Of a stretch of DNA of 64,000 nucleotides, positions 35,713 through 44,057 are shown piece by piece. The stretch is taken from positions 186,001 through 250,000 of the forward strand of contig NZ_JAGIPR010000007.1 in assembly GCF_017877355.1 (NCBI RefSeq), read 5' to 3'. Below the pieces are notes generated by a model. The model saw nothing but the letters and a program-made list of their open reading frames with translations, was not told where the DNA came from and did not search any database. Position 1 is the stretch's first letter. Each line of letters opens with the position of its first letter. The stretch comes from Chryseobacterium jejuense. Its GTDB lineage: Bacteria > Bacteroidota > Bacteroidia > Flavobacteriales > Weeksellaceae. Position numbers and translations under genes: made by a program.

Positions 35713-36948
35713 ATGAAATTGAAATTATCTTTTATTTTGATTGTATTTTTTATAACAATCACGGCACAATCAAAAAATGATTTAAATTCTGAAGAGAAAG
35801 AATATATTTCAAAGTTTATATATCCAATAAAAACTTTTAATCCAGACGAAAGAGATAATAGTGATTTGCTAATCTTAAACAAACTCATTGGAAATTCTAA
35901 AATAGTAGGATTAGGAGAATCTACTCATGGTTCAAGTGAAGTGTATCAAATGAAATATAGAATAAGTGAATATTTGATAGCTAATAAAAATTTCAATGTC
36001 TTTTCGCTAGAGGCCAATATGCCTGAAAGCTTTTTAATGAATCAATATATTCGGGAAGAAAAAGGAGATCCTAAAGATATTCTAAAAGGAATGTATTTTT
36101 GGCTGTGGCAAACCGAAGAAACTTTAACTTTTGTTGAATGGTTAAAAAAATACAATGAAAATCATCATTCAAAAGTTTTTTTTGATGGTTTCGATATGCA
36201 GTTTGCAAAAGGAGCAGTAGATCAAATAAGAAAAACATATCAAGAAAATCACTTGTCCGAACAAGAGATTAATGACCTGGAAACAGCTTTAAAGGAAAAT
36301 AACAGAGGCTTTAGAACTTATTCTAAAAAAAGCCAAAAAACTATAGCTGAGTATCTGTTTTTAATACAACAAAAATCTATCTCAATAAAAAACCCGGAAG
36401 AAAAATTGCGCTTCCTGCAAAATGTAGATATTATCAGACAATATAGCCAACTCAATTTTATTAGGAGAGACCAATTCATGGCGGAGAATATTAAATGGTT
36501 AAAAGAAAACTATTTGAATTCTAAAGTAATAGCCTCCGCTCATAATTATCACATTGCAAAATTAAAATCTGATAGAATGGGATATTGGCTCAATGAAATG
36601 TATGATAAAGATTTTGTGAATTTTGGATTTGCCTTTTATGAAGGTACTTATTCTGCAAGTATGGATGGGAAGCTTGGTACCTATAATTCAGAAAAAGCTG
36701 GTCCCAGAACATTAGAATATAAGCTTAACTCACTTAACATTCCAATTTTTATTTTGGATCTAAAAGCAATCAAAAAAGATGGGAACAAGCTTGGCAATTG
36801 GATATTGAAAGATATTCTATTTCGAAAAACTGGATCAGGTACGGATAAAAATGAATTTATAAAAACCAATGTGGCTAACTCTTTTGATTATTTGATATTC
36901 ATTAATAAGTCAACAAATTCAAAACTATTAACTGGTAACTCAAAATAA
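35713..36948 (+). CDS. erythromycin esterase family protein, secreted
   Basis: This 411-residue protein has a signal peptide (1-18, ending ITAQS). It contains the erythromycin-esterase-like signatures IVGLGESTHGSSEVYQMK (about 63-80), FSLEANMPES near 100, GFDMQF near 158, and SAHNYHIAK near 277. In this family the conserved His and Glu residues of these motifs form the active site. Characterised Ere enzymes open the macrolide lactone, but most homologues have other or unknown substrates. An exported form points away from a classical cytosolic resistance enzyme. The gene appears more AT-rich than its neighbours and lies between two copies of the dnaK-end repeat, which suggests acquisition. No macrolide phenotype can be claimed. 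Confidence 0.85.
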   Translation: MKLKLSFILIVFFITITAQSKNDLNSEEKEYISKFIYPIKTFNPDERDNSDLLILNKLIGNSKIVGLGESTHGSSEVYQMKYRISEYLIANKNFNVFSLEANMPESFLMNQYIREEKGDPKDILKGMYFWLWQTEETLTFVEWLKKYNENHHSKVFFDGFDMQFAKGAVDQIRKTYQENHLSEQEINDLETALKENNRGFRTYSKKSQKTIAEYLFLIQQKSISIKNPEEKLRFLQNVDIIRQYSQLNFIRRDQFMAENIKWLKENYLNSKVIASAHNYHIAKLKSDRMGYWLNEMYDKDFVNFGFAFYEGTYSASMDGKLGTYNSEKAGPRTLEYKLNSLNIPIFILDLKAIKKDGNKLGNWILKDILFRKTGSGTDKNEFIKTNVANSFDYLIFINKSTNSKLLTGNSK

Positions 36949-37003
36949 AGAAATTACAGTATTATAAATTTTTATTATAAAATGAAAATTGAGTCCTCTA
37001 CTT

Positions 37004-37116
37004 ATTAATGGATGGGTAATATTAATTGATATAGTTGCTTGTATTATATTACATTTGTACCATGAATGTATAACGAGTTGATTATCTTTATTATAGTGGA
37101 AGAAGTGAAATAATAA
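37004..37116 (+). repeat. third, degraded copy of the dnaK-end repeat
   Basis: It starts ATTAATGGAT, like the copy at 35141, and ends GTG GAA GAA GTG AAA TAA (VEEVK-stop) at 37097-37114. The similarity to 35141-35285 is patchy but in the same order. A weaker echo, GAGAAGGTAAAATAA, stands near 37340. Confidence 0.45.
37026..37057 (+). promoter_or_regulatory. orphan flavobacterial-type promoter
   Basis: TTG (37026-37028), 21 bases and TACATTTG (37050-37057) form a strong promoter match. No sizeable reading frame follows before the hairpin at 37142. Confidence 0.55.
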
Positions 37117-37184
37117 AGGTAACTAACATTTAATGTATAAAAACACCCCGGCGGTAAACAAAGTTTACCGCCGGGGTGTTTTGG
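37064..37184 (+). ncRNA. candidate small RNA of about 120 nt
   Basis: The orphan promoter at 37026-37057 and the very strong hairpin at 37142-37180 bound a short transcript without a convincing reading frame (the only ATG codes for three residues). The unit would include the degraded dnaK-end repeat. It is inferred purely from promoter and terminator placement. Confidence 0.35.
37142..37184. terminator. 18-bp perfect GC-rich hairpin
   Basis: AACACCCCGGCGGTAAAC and its exact complement surround AAA. A T-run follows on the plus strand and an A-run precedes it, so it can act both ways. It is the most GC-rich intergenic hairpin I noticed in the window, 194 bases past the esterase gene. Confidence 0.8.
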
Positions 37185-37429
37185 GTCAAAAGATTTCAAT
37201 ATCAAAAAAATTAACCATCACTATTTGATTAGAAATAATTTTTTAAGCAGTTTATCAACAGGTATTTTATTTTAATGATTGATATTTTTGTTATCATCAC
37301 TCCTTTCCGGGTAGTAGTAATTTATCAGGATTTTACATGGAGAAGGTAAAATAAAGATCCAATAGTCCTGATTTTATCATATTACTGTATATTTATCCCC
37401 TTAAATTTATCATCGGAAATACAAAATTT

Positions 37430-37975
37430 ATGAAAAAGATCATCGGTGTAATAGGCCTGCTGACAGTGTTGATAAGCTGTAACAATTCTGACCGTAAAGA
37501 ACATCAAAAAGATGAACTAAAAGAAGAAAAATCTTTATCCAAAGAAGAAGAAAAATCTAAAGAATCGCCTAAAGACAGAATTTCTAAAGAGGAAGCCGTA
37601 AAGCTGGCCATGAAACAATTTGAAGCCTATTTACCTAAGATTCTCAAAACCTATGATGATGGAGTGATTGATCTTCAGGATCCGCATGTTGGAGATTTTA
37701 CCGGTGATGGGATAGAAGATGTAGCCATTTATTGGAATATTGCCCCAGAAGGCGGAAATGCACTCATAGGACAGGGATTATCATTGTACAAGAATGATGG
37801 GCATACCGTTAAAGTGATTGCCGGATATGAACCGGATTATCTTTTTGCTTTTGATACCATCAAAAATGGAAAAATCATTGTAGAAAAACTGGAATATACG
37901 GAAGAGGATGGAAGATGCTGCCCTTCAATAAAAACCAAACATGCCCTGACCATCAAAGGTAGCAAAGTATATTAA
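37430..37975 (+). CDS. lipoprotein of unknown function, 181 aa
   Basis: The lipobox VLISC puts the acylated Cys at residue 17, so the protein is membrane-anchored and probably periplasmic. Residues 20-55 are a charged Lys/Glu-rich linker. From about 60 there is a compact domain with a calcium-loop-like DFTGDGIEDVAIYW (about 88-101) and a paired GRCCPS near residue 164. FG-GAP-like DxTGDG motifs occur in many unrelated surface proteins, so no function follows. The preceding 480-base gap holds the repeats, promoter and hairpin described separately. Confidence 0.75.
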   Translation: MKKIIGVIGLLTVLISCNNSDRKEHQKDELKEEKSLSKEEEKSKESPKDRISKEEAVKLAMKQFEAYLPKILKTYDDGVIDLQDPHVGDFTGDGIEDVAIYWNIAPEGGNALIGQGLSLYKNDGHTVKVIAGYEPDYLFAFDTIKNGKIIVEKLEYTEEDGRCCPSIKTKHALTIKGSKVY

Positions 37976-37983
37976 ACAGAGCT

Positions 37984-38028
37984 AACATCTTAAAAATTTG
38001 AGCTGTCTTTCACATTTTTAAGATGTTA
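37984..38028. terminator. bidirectional terminator between convergent genes
   Basis: AACATCTTAAAAAT and ATTTTTAAGATGTT pair around a 16-base loop, between the lipoprotein gene and the HxlR gene. Its right arm overlaps the HxlR stop region. Confidence 0.7.
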
Positions 38029-38380
38029 TTTTCTTTTCCAGAATATTTTTCCCCCATTCATTGATATTATCCAGCAACGGAATGAATGAAGTGCCCAATT
38101 CTGATAAACTGTAAACTACTTTCACAGGAGGTTTTGTTCCGAAAACAGTTCTGGTAATCAGTCCGTCTCTTTCCAATTGCCTCAACTGAAGACTGAGTGT
38201 TGTTTCAGTGATAAAGGAAAGCTCTTTTTTGAGTTCTCCAAACCGTTTATCTCCATTTTTTAAATGACAGACAATTACTCCTTTCCATCTTCCGCCAATA
38301 AGATCCATCACAAAACTTACGGCACAGGGATAAGATTTTTCACCGATATTGATATAGGACGTTTCACATTCTTTTTTCAT
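38018..38380 (-). CDS. HxlR-family transcriptional regulator
   Basis: This 120-residue winged-helix DNA-binding protein matches the HxlR family in its N-terminal CAVSFVMDLIGGRWKGVIV (about 19-37). It then has the HTH KRFGELKKELSFITETTLS and the wing DGLITRTVFGTKPPVKVVYSL. The family contains redox- and aldehyde-responsive regulators. Cys19 is at the position where sensing cysteines occur in some members. It is divergent from the DUF3291-like gene across 93 bases and probably controls it. The length is typical. Confidence 0.9.
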   Translation of the reverse strand: MKKECETSYINIGEKSYPCAVSFVMDLIGGRWKGVIVCHLKNGDKRFGELKKELSFITETTLSLQLRQLERDGLITRTVFGTKPPVKVVYSLSELGTSFIPLLDNINEWGKNILEKKITS

Positions 38381-38473
38381 CTTTTTTATAGTATCTAAAT
38401 TGATAGTTATTTTATGCTAATGCTGTAGGACTTATTTTTACACAATAATAGTCATAAAACAGTAAATAATAAA

Positions 38474-38923
38474 ATGTATCAATTAGCACAGATTAACGTA
38501 GCCAAGATGATTGGAGTGAATATTGAAGATCCGGTAATGAAAGAATTTGTAGAACATTTTGATTCAGTGAATCAACTGGCAGAAGAGAGCAATGGCTTTG
38601 TCTGGAGATTAAAAGATGAAGATAATAATGCCACCGGGTTTAATCCGTTTAATGATGAGCAGATTATCATCAATCTCTCGGTATGGAACGATATAAAATC
38701 ATTGGAACACTTTACTTATAACACCTTTCATGTGGATTTTTTACGAAGAAGAAGAGAGTGGTTTCAAAAATATGGGAAAGCGTATTATGTGTTGTGGTGG
38801 ATTAAAGACGGTCAATATCCAAGTGTAGAAGAAGCGCTGGAAAGATTAGAATATCTTCAGACGAACGGGCCATCCGAATATGCCTTCAGTTTTCAAACTG
38901 TATTTCAGAAACCAGGGGATTAA
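38474..38923 (+). CDS. DUF3291-family protein
   Basis: In this 149-residue cytosolic protein the pattern YQLAQINVAKM at the start, NLSVWNDIKSLEHFTY in the middle and RRREWFQKYGKAYYVLWWI afterwards is that of DUF3291. The fold is probably a dimeric ferredoxin-like barrel, as in antibiotic-monooxygenase relatives. The biochemical role is unknown. It is divergent from an HxlR regulator, an arrangement typical of regulator-target pairs. Confidence 0.85.
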   Translation: MYQLAQINVAKMIGVNIEDPVMKEFVEHFDSVNQLAEESNGFVWRLKDEDNNATGFNPFNDEQIIINLSVWNDIKSLEHFTYNTFHVDFLRRRREWFQKYGKAYYVLWWIKDGQYPSVEEALERLEYLQTNGPSEYAFSFQTVFQKPGD

Positions 38924-38978
38924 ATAGTAAATACTTTTGTATCTTGTCCGTTTATTTCCAATCTAAAATTTTAATACG

Positions 38979-39674
38979 ATGCATAAACTGAAGTTTCTCT
39001 TTTTAATACTAAGCTTTTCATTTTTATTTCAATCATGTCAAAGCCAGGGTTTTGATTTAGAGAAAATAATACTTCCTGTTAAGCAGACAGAATTAAAAAC
39101 ATTGGGTTTGAAATCGTATGGAACCGGAGTGGGAACACAAACTGTTCAATATTCCATATACAAAGCGGATGTAGTTAATGACGGAAAGCTTCCCATCAAT
39201 TTTGGAGGAATTAAGATTGAAGATGCTCCGGATTCAGAATTCTATACTCCGGGTATGCTTTCTTTTTATGGGAAAAATGAGGGAAGTAACTGTGAAGGAT
39301 TTAAACTTAATCTTGAAAATCCGGATAACTTTCAAAAAGTTTTGAACTATCTGTTGAATAAGAAAGATAAGTTCAAACTGGTTTTTGATAACGGGAAAGA
39401 TAGTGTGGAAAGAGCCAGAGTTTTTAGTGGTAAACAGAATAATATCACGTATCTGGTGTTGTCTATGGTGAATGAAAAGGGGAAGAAAGTAGGATATGTA
39501 GAAGCTATCAGTGCCAAGGAAACCCCCTTGTTAACTTCCAGGTTGGGCGGAGTATTCCAATACTATAATGATTATCTGCAATATCGTAAAAACAAAGCTG
39601 CTAATTTCAGTTATCTTGATTTTATTAAAGAAACAGACGATAAATTTTATAAGGAAAATAATAATCTGAAGTAG
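38979..39674 (+). CDS. lipoprotein of unknown function, 231 aa
   Basis: The signal peptide ends in the lipobox LFQSC, so Cys20 is probably lipidated. The mature part is a globular domain of mixed strands and helices, with a segment VLNYLLNKKDKFKLVFDNGKD and a Tyr-rich C-terminus (YYNDYLQYRKNK). I do not recognise a family. It lies 55 bases after the DUF3291-like gene on the same strand and may be co-transcribed. Confidence 0.7.
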   Translation: MHKLKFLFLILSFSFLFQSCQSQGFDLEKIILPVKQTELKTLGLKSYGTGVGTQTVQYSIYKADVVNDGKLPINFGGIKIEDAPDSEFYTPGMLSFYGKNEGSNCEGFKLNLENPDNFQKVLNYLLNKKDKFKLVFDNGKDSVERARVFSGKQNNITYLVLSMVNEKGKKVGYVEAISAKETPLLTSRLGGVFQYYNDYLQYRKNKAANFSYLDFIKETDDKFYKENNNLK

Positions 39675-39700
39675 AAAAATAAACTGCTATGAGAAGTATT

Positions 39701-39731
39701 TTCCGGCTTCCCTCATCCAGCTTCCAGCCTT
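39701..39731. repeat. family-1 repeat, copy d (single arm)
   Basis: TTCCGGCTTCCCTCATCCAG followed by CTTCCAGCCT is a right-arm-type copy of the CTGGAAG family. The left arm was not found nearby. Confidence 0.5.
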
Positions 39732-39739
39732 AAAACTAA

Positions 39740-40234
39740 TTATAGACGATGCTGATGAGGCCAGGGTTTGCCTTTTCCAGTTTCACAAAGCAATTTTAAA
39801 CTTCTCAGAAACTGTCCCCAGGTATAATTGCATTCAGCAAACATAGGCGAATAAGTGTCCCAGCCCTTATGGTGAAAAATTAATAAGGTACCACTGTCAT
39901 ATACCAATTGCTCAATTTGGCCTTCCATTTCCGGATGCATTTTGCGTAATGTTTCTTTGTCTCCGGATAAAAGATGAAATGAAATATCAGTTCCTATCCA
40001 TTCATGAGCGCCTGAAACACAATGCCACTGAATTTCTTCAAAGGGAGCCAGTTTTATAAGTTTCATCTCCTTAAAATAATCCGGGCCAAAAGAAAACCGG
40101 GCAATACTGCCAATTTCAGCACTGGTCTTGGTCTGCGGTGTCCACCATGCAGATAATCCGGACTGGCTGCTGATGGCATGGTACACTTTTTCCCTTGAAG
40201 CTCCAATGAGTAAAGAATGATAAATATTCAGCAT
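39740..40234 (-). CDS. SRPBCC (AHSA1-like) domain protein
   Basis: This 164-residue soluble protein has the START/AHSA1-like helix-grip fold. The start contains LLIGASREKVYHAISSQSGLSAWW and the end HKGWDTYSPMFAECNYTWGQFLRSLK, both usual in this family. Members bind hydrophobic ligands or act as co-chaperones; no ligand is evident here. The gene is isolated between oppositely oriented lipoprotein genes. Confidence 0.85.
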   Translation of the reverse strand: MLNIYHSLLIGASREKVYHAISSQSGLSAWWTPQTKTSAEIGSIARFSFGPDYFKEMKLIKLAPFEEIQWHCVSGAHEWIGTDISFHLLSGDKETLRKMHPEMEGQIEQLVYDSGTLLIFHHKGWDTYSPMFAECNYTWGQFLRSLKLLCETGKGKPWPHQHRL

Positions 40235-40456
40235 GTTTAATGATGAGTTATAATAGTTTGGTTTTTAATTGAATACTAAAAATACAAAATAAAAATTAAT
40301 CATAAGATGAAAGAAATGAAAATCAGAGATAATAGTATTCTAATAAACTGTTTTTTGTACTTTAGTCCGGATAAATAAAACGATTTTGGTTTAGGACAAA
40401 TACTAACCTTTGCTTTTGAATCAGAATGTTTTACACCATGTAAGCAAAATTAATGT

Positions 40457-41101
40457 ATGAGGTATTTTTCTATTATATTCGTTATCATTTTATTGCAGGC
40501 CTGCAATAAGAAAAAAGAGGAAAAACTAAGCGTGTCATCTAAAACCGAACTGAAAGAAGGTAAGGAGAAAGTAGATTCAACAGTACACAATTCAAATCAG
40601 ATTTCAGCGGAAGTAAAAGACGGGCAGGATGATGTTATGCTGGCAGAAGATATACGGTTCAATGGTATGGGCGAAAGAATTTTTGATCTCAAAGATTTCG
40701 AAAAAGTTTTCGGAAAACCGGATAGTATTAGGCTGATGGCTGATGAAGAACCTTGTGCCTACATCTTTGATGAAGGTACTCTGGAAGATAAATACCTGTA
40801 TAAAAACGGATCTTGTTTTGAAAACAGTGAAGAGAAGGTAGGTGTAAATGAATTTAGGTTTCTCAATGGAAATTTTATTCTGTATAAAGGGAAAAGAATA
40901 GATTCTAAAACCACGCTGGATGATATCAGAAAAATATTTCCCAATTCGGTACGAAATATAGAGAAATTGGAACGTCCCGGTGAAGGAGAACTTCCGGTCA
41001 TCAGATTAAGAGAGGATAAAGAGGGGATTTCCGACGGGCACATTAATATATACTTTAAAAATAACTTAATACATTCAATCCGGTGGTGGTTTCCTTGTTA
41101 A
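40457..41101 (+). CDS. lipoprotein of unknown function, 214 aa
   Basis: The lipobox LLQAC places the lipidated Cys at residue 16. A Lys/Glu/Ser-rich linker (17-60) leads to a domain with KDFEKVFGKPDSIRLM and TTLDDIRKIFPNSVRN, a pattern of paired short alpha/beta units. Three cysteines (about residues 98, 114 and 214) could form disulfides. No family is recognised. It is the first of three co-directional small exported proteins (40457-42237) that may form an operon. Confidence 0.7.
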   Translation: MRYFSIIFVIILLQACNKKKEEKLSVSSKTELKEGKEKVDSTVHNSNQISAEVKDGQDDVMLAEDIRFNGMGERIFDLKDFEKVFGKPDSIRLMADEEPCAYIFDEGTLEDKYLYKNGSCFENSEEKVGVNEFRFLNGNFILYKGKRIDSKTTLDDIRKIFPNSVRNIEKLERPGEGELPVIRLREDKEGISDGHINIYFKNNLIHSIRWWFPC

Positions 41102-41158
41102 AAATATAGAATGCCATTAGTCTGTGATTATAAAATAAGAACCCAAACAAATATTAAA

Positions 41159-41638
41159 ATGAAATTAAAACAATACCTGTCATTACTATTAATAGGCTTT
41201 TGCCTAACAAGCTATGGACAGAAAAAAGATAACAAAGAATTGCAGTCTAAAGCAGAGCAATTCACCCAAAAAGTAATCCATCTGATTACTGAGAAAGATG
41301 ATACAGCTTTAAATCAGTTAACAACCTCAAAAGTATATTGTTCTCTGTGTTTTGATGAAGCACCGGAAAAAAGTTATTTTGTGGGAAAAGATGCTTTTTA
41401 CAACAAACATATCAGCACTATTTTCAACAAAGAATTGCTGGAAAGATTAGGGCGTAATGAAATAAAATTTTCTTTTGACGGTTCTGATCCCGGATTCAAA
41501 GACAGAGATTATATCGTATTGTATACTACTCATCGCCCGAATGAATTTGGAGACGGTCATGAAGGCGCTCAATTTGTCTTTTGGCTAAAGTATGAAAAAG
41601 GAAACTTTAAGCTCTCAGGAATTGAAACCATACCTTAA
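41159..41638 (+). CDS. secreted protein of unknown function, 159 aa
   Basis: The start at 41159 (MKLKQYLSLL) gives a signal peptide ending LTSYGQ. An upstream in-frame Met at 41111 adds leader-like residues. The mature part holds YCSLCFDEA near residue 60 with two close cysteines, then DGSDPGFKDRDYIVLYTTH. The size and helix-strand order resemble the NTF2-like fold, but that is only an impression. It follows the preceding lipoprotein gene by 57 bases. Confidence 0.65.
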   Translation: MKLKQYLSLLLIGFCLTSYGQKKDNKELQSKAEQFTQKVIHLITEKDDTALNQLTTSKVYCSLCFDEAPEKSYFVGKDAFYNKHISTIFNKELLERLGRNEIKFSFDGSDPGFKDRDYIVLYTTHRPNEFGDGHEGAQFVFWLKYEKGNFKLSGIETIP

Positions 41639-41652
41639 AGATCAGAAAACTC

Positions 41653-42237
41653 ATGATGAATATACAGTCAATTCTTTTATTTTTTACTATAATCATTGGA
41701 TGCAATTGTACTACAGCAAACAATATTTCTGTAGATGCATTTATTTTCAAAGAGAGTTCTAATGATACCGATACTTTAAGGGTGTATCAAAATGATACTG
41801 CTGTTTTCAGAAAGGAGGAAATGATTGTGAAACATCCTGAAACTAAGCCGAAACTAACAATACATTATGAATTGCTCAATCCTAAGGATGGGGCTTACTA
41901 TTTTATTTATAATGAGAAGAAACAGTTAGTGAGAGAAGGTAAATATACAGCTCAGTACAAGTATGAAGGAATCATGTATGAGCAGGGAGGTTTTTATAAT
42001 TCAAAAACCTATTTTTATAAGGAAAATGGTAACCTTGAAACGATCCATTACCAGGAAGACGGAAGAAATCTGAAGACTGAGTTTTTTGATCGTGATCAAC
42101 AATTAACCAAAATAAGATACTTCAATAAAAAATCATCAGATACTGATAAAATTGAAGTGTATAAAAAAGGAAAATTAAAAGAAACCCGTATCTATAAAGG
42201 TTTTAAGGCCTATTATACGGTGAAGGCAGGTGCGTAG
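41653..42237 (+). CDS. lipoprotein with MORN-like antitoxin-type repeats
   Basis: The signal ends at IIGCN, so Cys17 is probably lipidated. From about residue 70 the protein repeats short strands such as YFIYNEKKQLVREGKY, FYKENGNLETIHYQEDGRN and YKKGKLKETRIYKG. These resemble the MORN-variant/toxin-antitoxin YwqK-like repeats common in Bacteroidota envelope proteins. The binding partner is unknown. It starts 14 bases after the preceding secreted protein gene and is likely co-transcribed. Either Met1 or Met2 could be the start. Confidence 0.7.
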   Translation: MMNIQSILLFFTIIIGCNCTTANNISVDAFIFKESSNDTDTLRVYQNDTAVFRKEEMIVKHPETKPKLTIHYELLNPKDGAYYFIYNEKKQLVREGKYTAQYKYEGIMYEQGGFYNSKTYFYKENGNLETIHYQEDGRNLKTEFFDRDQQLTKIRYFNKKSSDTDKIEVYKKGKLKETRIYKGFKAYYTVKAGA

Positions 42238-42284
42238 ACTTGAGTTTAGATTCCATGGTGGTATTAGTTAAAAAAATGATTTTT

Positions 42285-43313
42285 TTAATGTTTTTTAGGT
42301 CTTATAAGATAGTAAAGCTGACGTTCTTCATCAATGAGCAGCATATAATCTCCATTTTTAGGCTGGTACACAAAAAAAGAAAAAGGATCTTTTATATAGT
42401 TGTCGGGATGCTCTATGAAAGCATCCTGTTTGTAATGCAGTATCTTTTTCGGCATCTTAATGGAAAAATAGGATGTTCCTGTCCATCCATTGCGGCCCGA
42501 GCCGTTTCCGGTTCCCCAGCTTAGGTTTTTTAAACTCCAGAAAGTGCGGGCATTCCACTCTTCTTTTTGAACATGATCTCTTTGAATAAGCCCAGTAGAC
42601 TTATCTACCTCATAACCGGAATTGCTGAAGTCAACAGCTTTTTTGTTGGGGGTATTTTGAGGATAACCGTGCCAGTCTTTTTCAGCATAAAAATAATTCC
42701 AGACATTGTCTTTAAATACCGTTAGTTTATATTTATATTCATTTCCGGGGGATTCAGAGTGAATAATATCATCATACATATAATCCCTGTCTGCTATGAT
42801 ATCTTCTGTTTCTGCCACCGAAAATATTTTGGTATCATCTATATTTTTATAAGGATAATGAGTCGTATCACCATCTTTCAGCCAATTACTGTAGGTGTTC
42901 TGATCTACATCCACAATATAATCATTGAAAGTCTGGTAATTATGAATACCATTTTCAGTGTTGTATTGATATTGAAGGCTGTCTGTTATCTGCCCTTTCA
43001 GATTTATTTTATACCATGTATAGGCATTATTGGCACCTTCTTTTTCAGAATCATAATCTCTTTTGGTAATGATGACAATTGTACTGTCGTTTTCCTGAAT
43101 AACAGGCTCATGGATACCGTGGGATAGTTTAATGATTTCATAGTCATTATCTTTCAGGTTGTCCAGTGTAGTGTATGATTTATATTGTTCCGGAAGTTTT
43201 TCAGATCTTAGCTTATATCGCTGATAATACATTTCAGAATCCGGTAGGATAATCACTGCAATGATTGCAATGCTCCAGAGTATGACAGTTTTCTTTTTAA
43301 TATTTATTTTCAT
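42285..43313 (-). CDS. membrane-anchored hypothetical protein, 342 aa
   Basis: A single N-terminal helix (residues 9-23, TVILWSIAIIAVIIL) acts as an anchor or uncleaved signal, and the rest is presumably periplasmic. The body is rich in Tyr, Asp and Asn. It has a strand-rich region (IIKLSHGIHEPVIQENDSTIVII) and a Gly/Ser/Trp-rich patch near residue 270 (SWGTGNGSGRNGWTGTS). No family is recognised. It heads away from the preceding operon and is followed upstream by a 194-base gap in which I see nothing. Confidence 0.65.
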   Translation of the reverse strand: MKINIKKKTVILWSIAIIAVIILPDSEMYYQRYKLRSEKLPEQYKSYTTLDNLKDNDYEIIKLSHGIHEPVIQENDSTIVIITKRDYDSEKEGANNAYTWYKINLKGQITDSLQYQYNTENGIHNYQTFNDYIVDVDQNTYSNWLKDGDTTHYPYKNIDDTKIFSVAETEDIIADRDYMYDDIIHSESPGNEYKYKLTVFKDNVWNYFYAEKDWHGYPQNTPNKKAVDFSNSGYEVDKSTGLIQRDHVQKEEWNARTFWSLKNLSWGTGNGSGRNGWTGTSYFSIKMPKKILHYKQDAFIEHPDNYIKDPFSFFVYQPKNGDYMLLIDEERQLYYLIRPKKH

Positions 43314-43507
43314 CGTATTGGTTTTTAGTTTTTATATCAGATTAAGCATGAGATTGTAATCGAAAAGATTAGAAAATAATGCCCAGATTTTATCCTGATT
43401 CCAATATTTTTTGAAGGCAGGTAAAATACAATAAAATAAAGAATATTGAAAATAAAATATTGTCTCAATCTTTTATTAAATAACAGACTCCTTATAAAAC
43501 CAGGAAA

Positions 43508-43999
43508 TTAAGTGTTTTCACGAAGCTTATGATTCAGCAATACCAATAATTCTTTTTTTTCAATGTCCAAAGTTTCTGTATCTATCCATAGTGATTCAGG
43601 TTTAGAAGAAAAAAAACTACCCATTAGTTGTAGAGGATTATTCATCCATTTGTCTTTGTATTTTTCCGGATTCTTAGAATTAATAAAAATATTTGTTGTT
43701 CTGTAAAAACCGGCTTGAAAACTTTCAATATCATTCCAGTCTATAAATGCAGATTGTAATGAAGTATGGTTAGTGATCCCTTTATTAGTAATTTCCAGTC
43801 CAGGAACTTCTTGATTAGCTTTAGCCAACTGTTTGAATTTGATAAAAATAATATACAGTGCAATAAAAAACCATAAAATTGATATTATTTTTACTATAAA
43901 ATATTGAGTTAGCAGCAAATAAATAAAAAAAGATATCCCCAGCAAGCAAAGAATGATGCTGATGATAATATTGCTTTTCCGGAATTTAATTTCAGTCAT
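43508..43999 (-). CDS. small membrane protein of the STM3941 type
   Basis: In this 163-residue protein two hydrophobic helices (about 10-30 and 35-53) are followed by a cytoplasmic PH-like domain. That domain contains VPGLEITNKGI, AFIDWNDIESFQAG and a C-terminal ELLVLLNHKL helix. This layout is that of the STM3941/YdbT-like membrane PH proteins of unknown role. It is co-directional with the ankyrin protein gene 58 bases upstream. Confidence 0.7.
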   Translation of the reverse strand: MTEIKFRKSNIIISIILCLLGISFFIYLLLTQYFIVKIISILWFFIALYIIFIKFKQLAKANQEVPGLEITNKGITNHTSLQSAFIDWNDIESFQAGFYRTTNIFINSKNPEKYKDKWMNNPLQLMGSFFSSKPESLWIDTETLDIEKKELLVLLNHKLRENT

Positions 44000-44057
44000 A
44001 CTGTATATTTTTCTTTAGGTGGAATGATGGATTCAAAATAGAAAACCAGAAATCGTT

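Noticed and set aside
35713..36948. Calling the esterase a macrolide resistance gene
   Set aside because: Family motifs do not prove macrolide activity and most homologues have unknown substrates.
37337..37353. A further dnaK-end echo (GAGAAGGTAAAATAA)
   Set aside because: The match is short and in AT-rich DNA, without the following hairpin, so chance is likely.
42240..42524. 94-residue plus-strand frame
   Set aside because: It is antisense to the C-terminal part of the membrane-anchored protein gene at 42285-43313, with no start signals.
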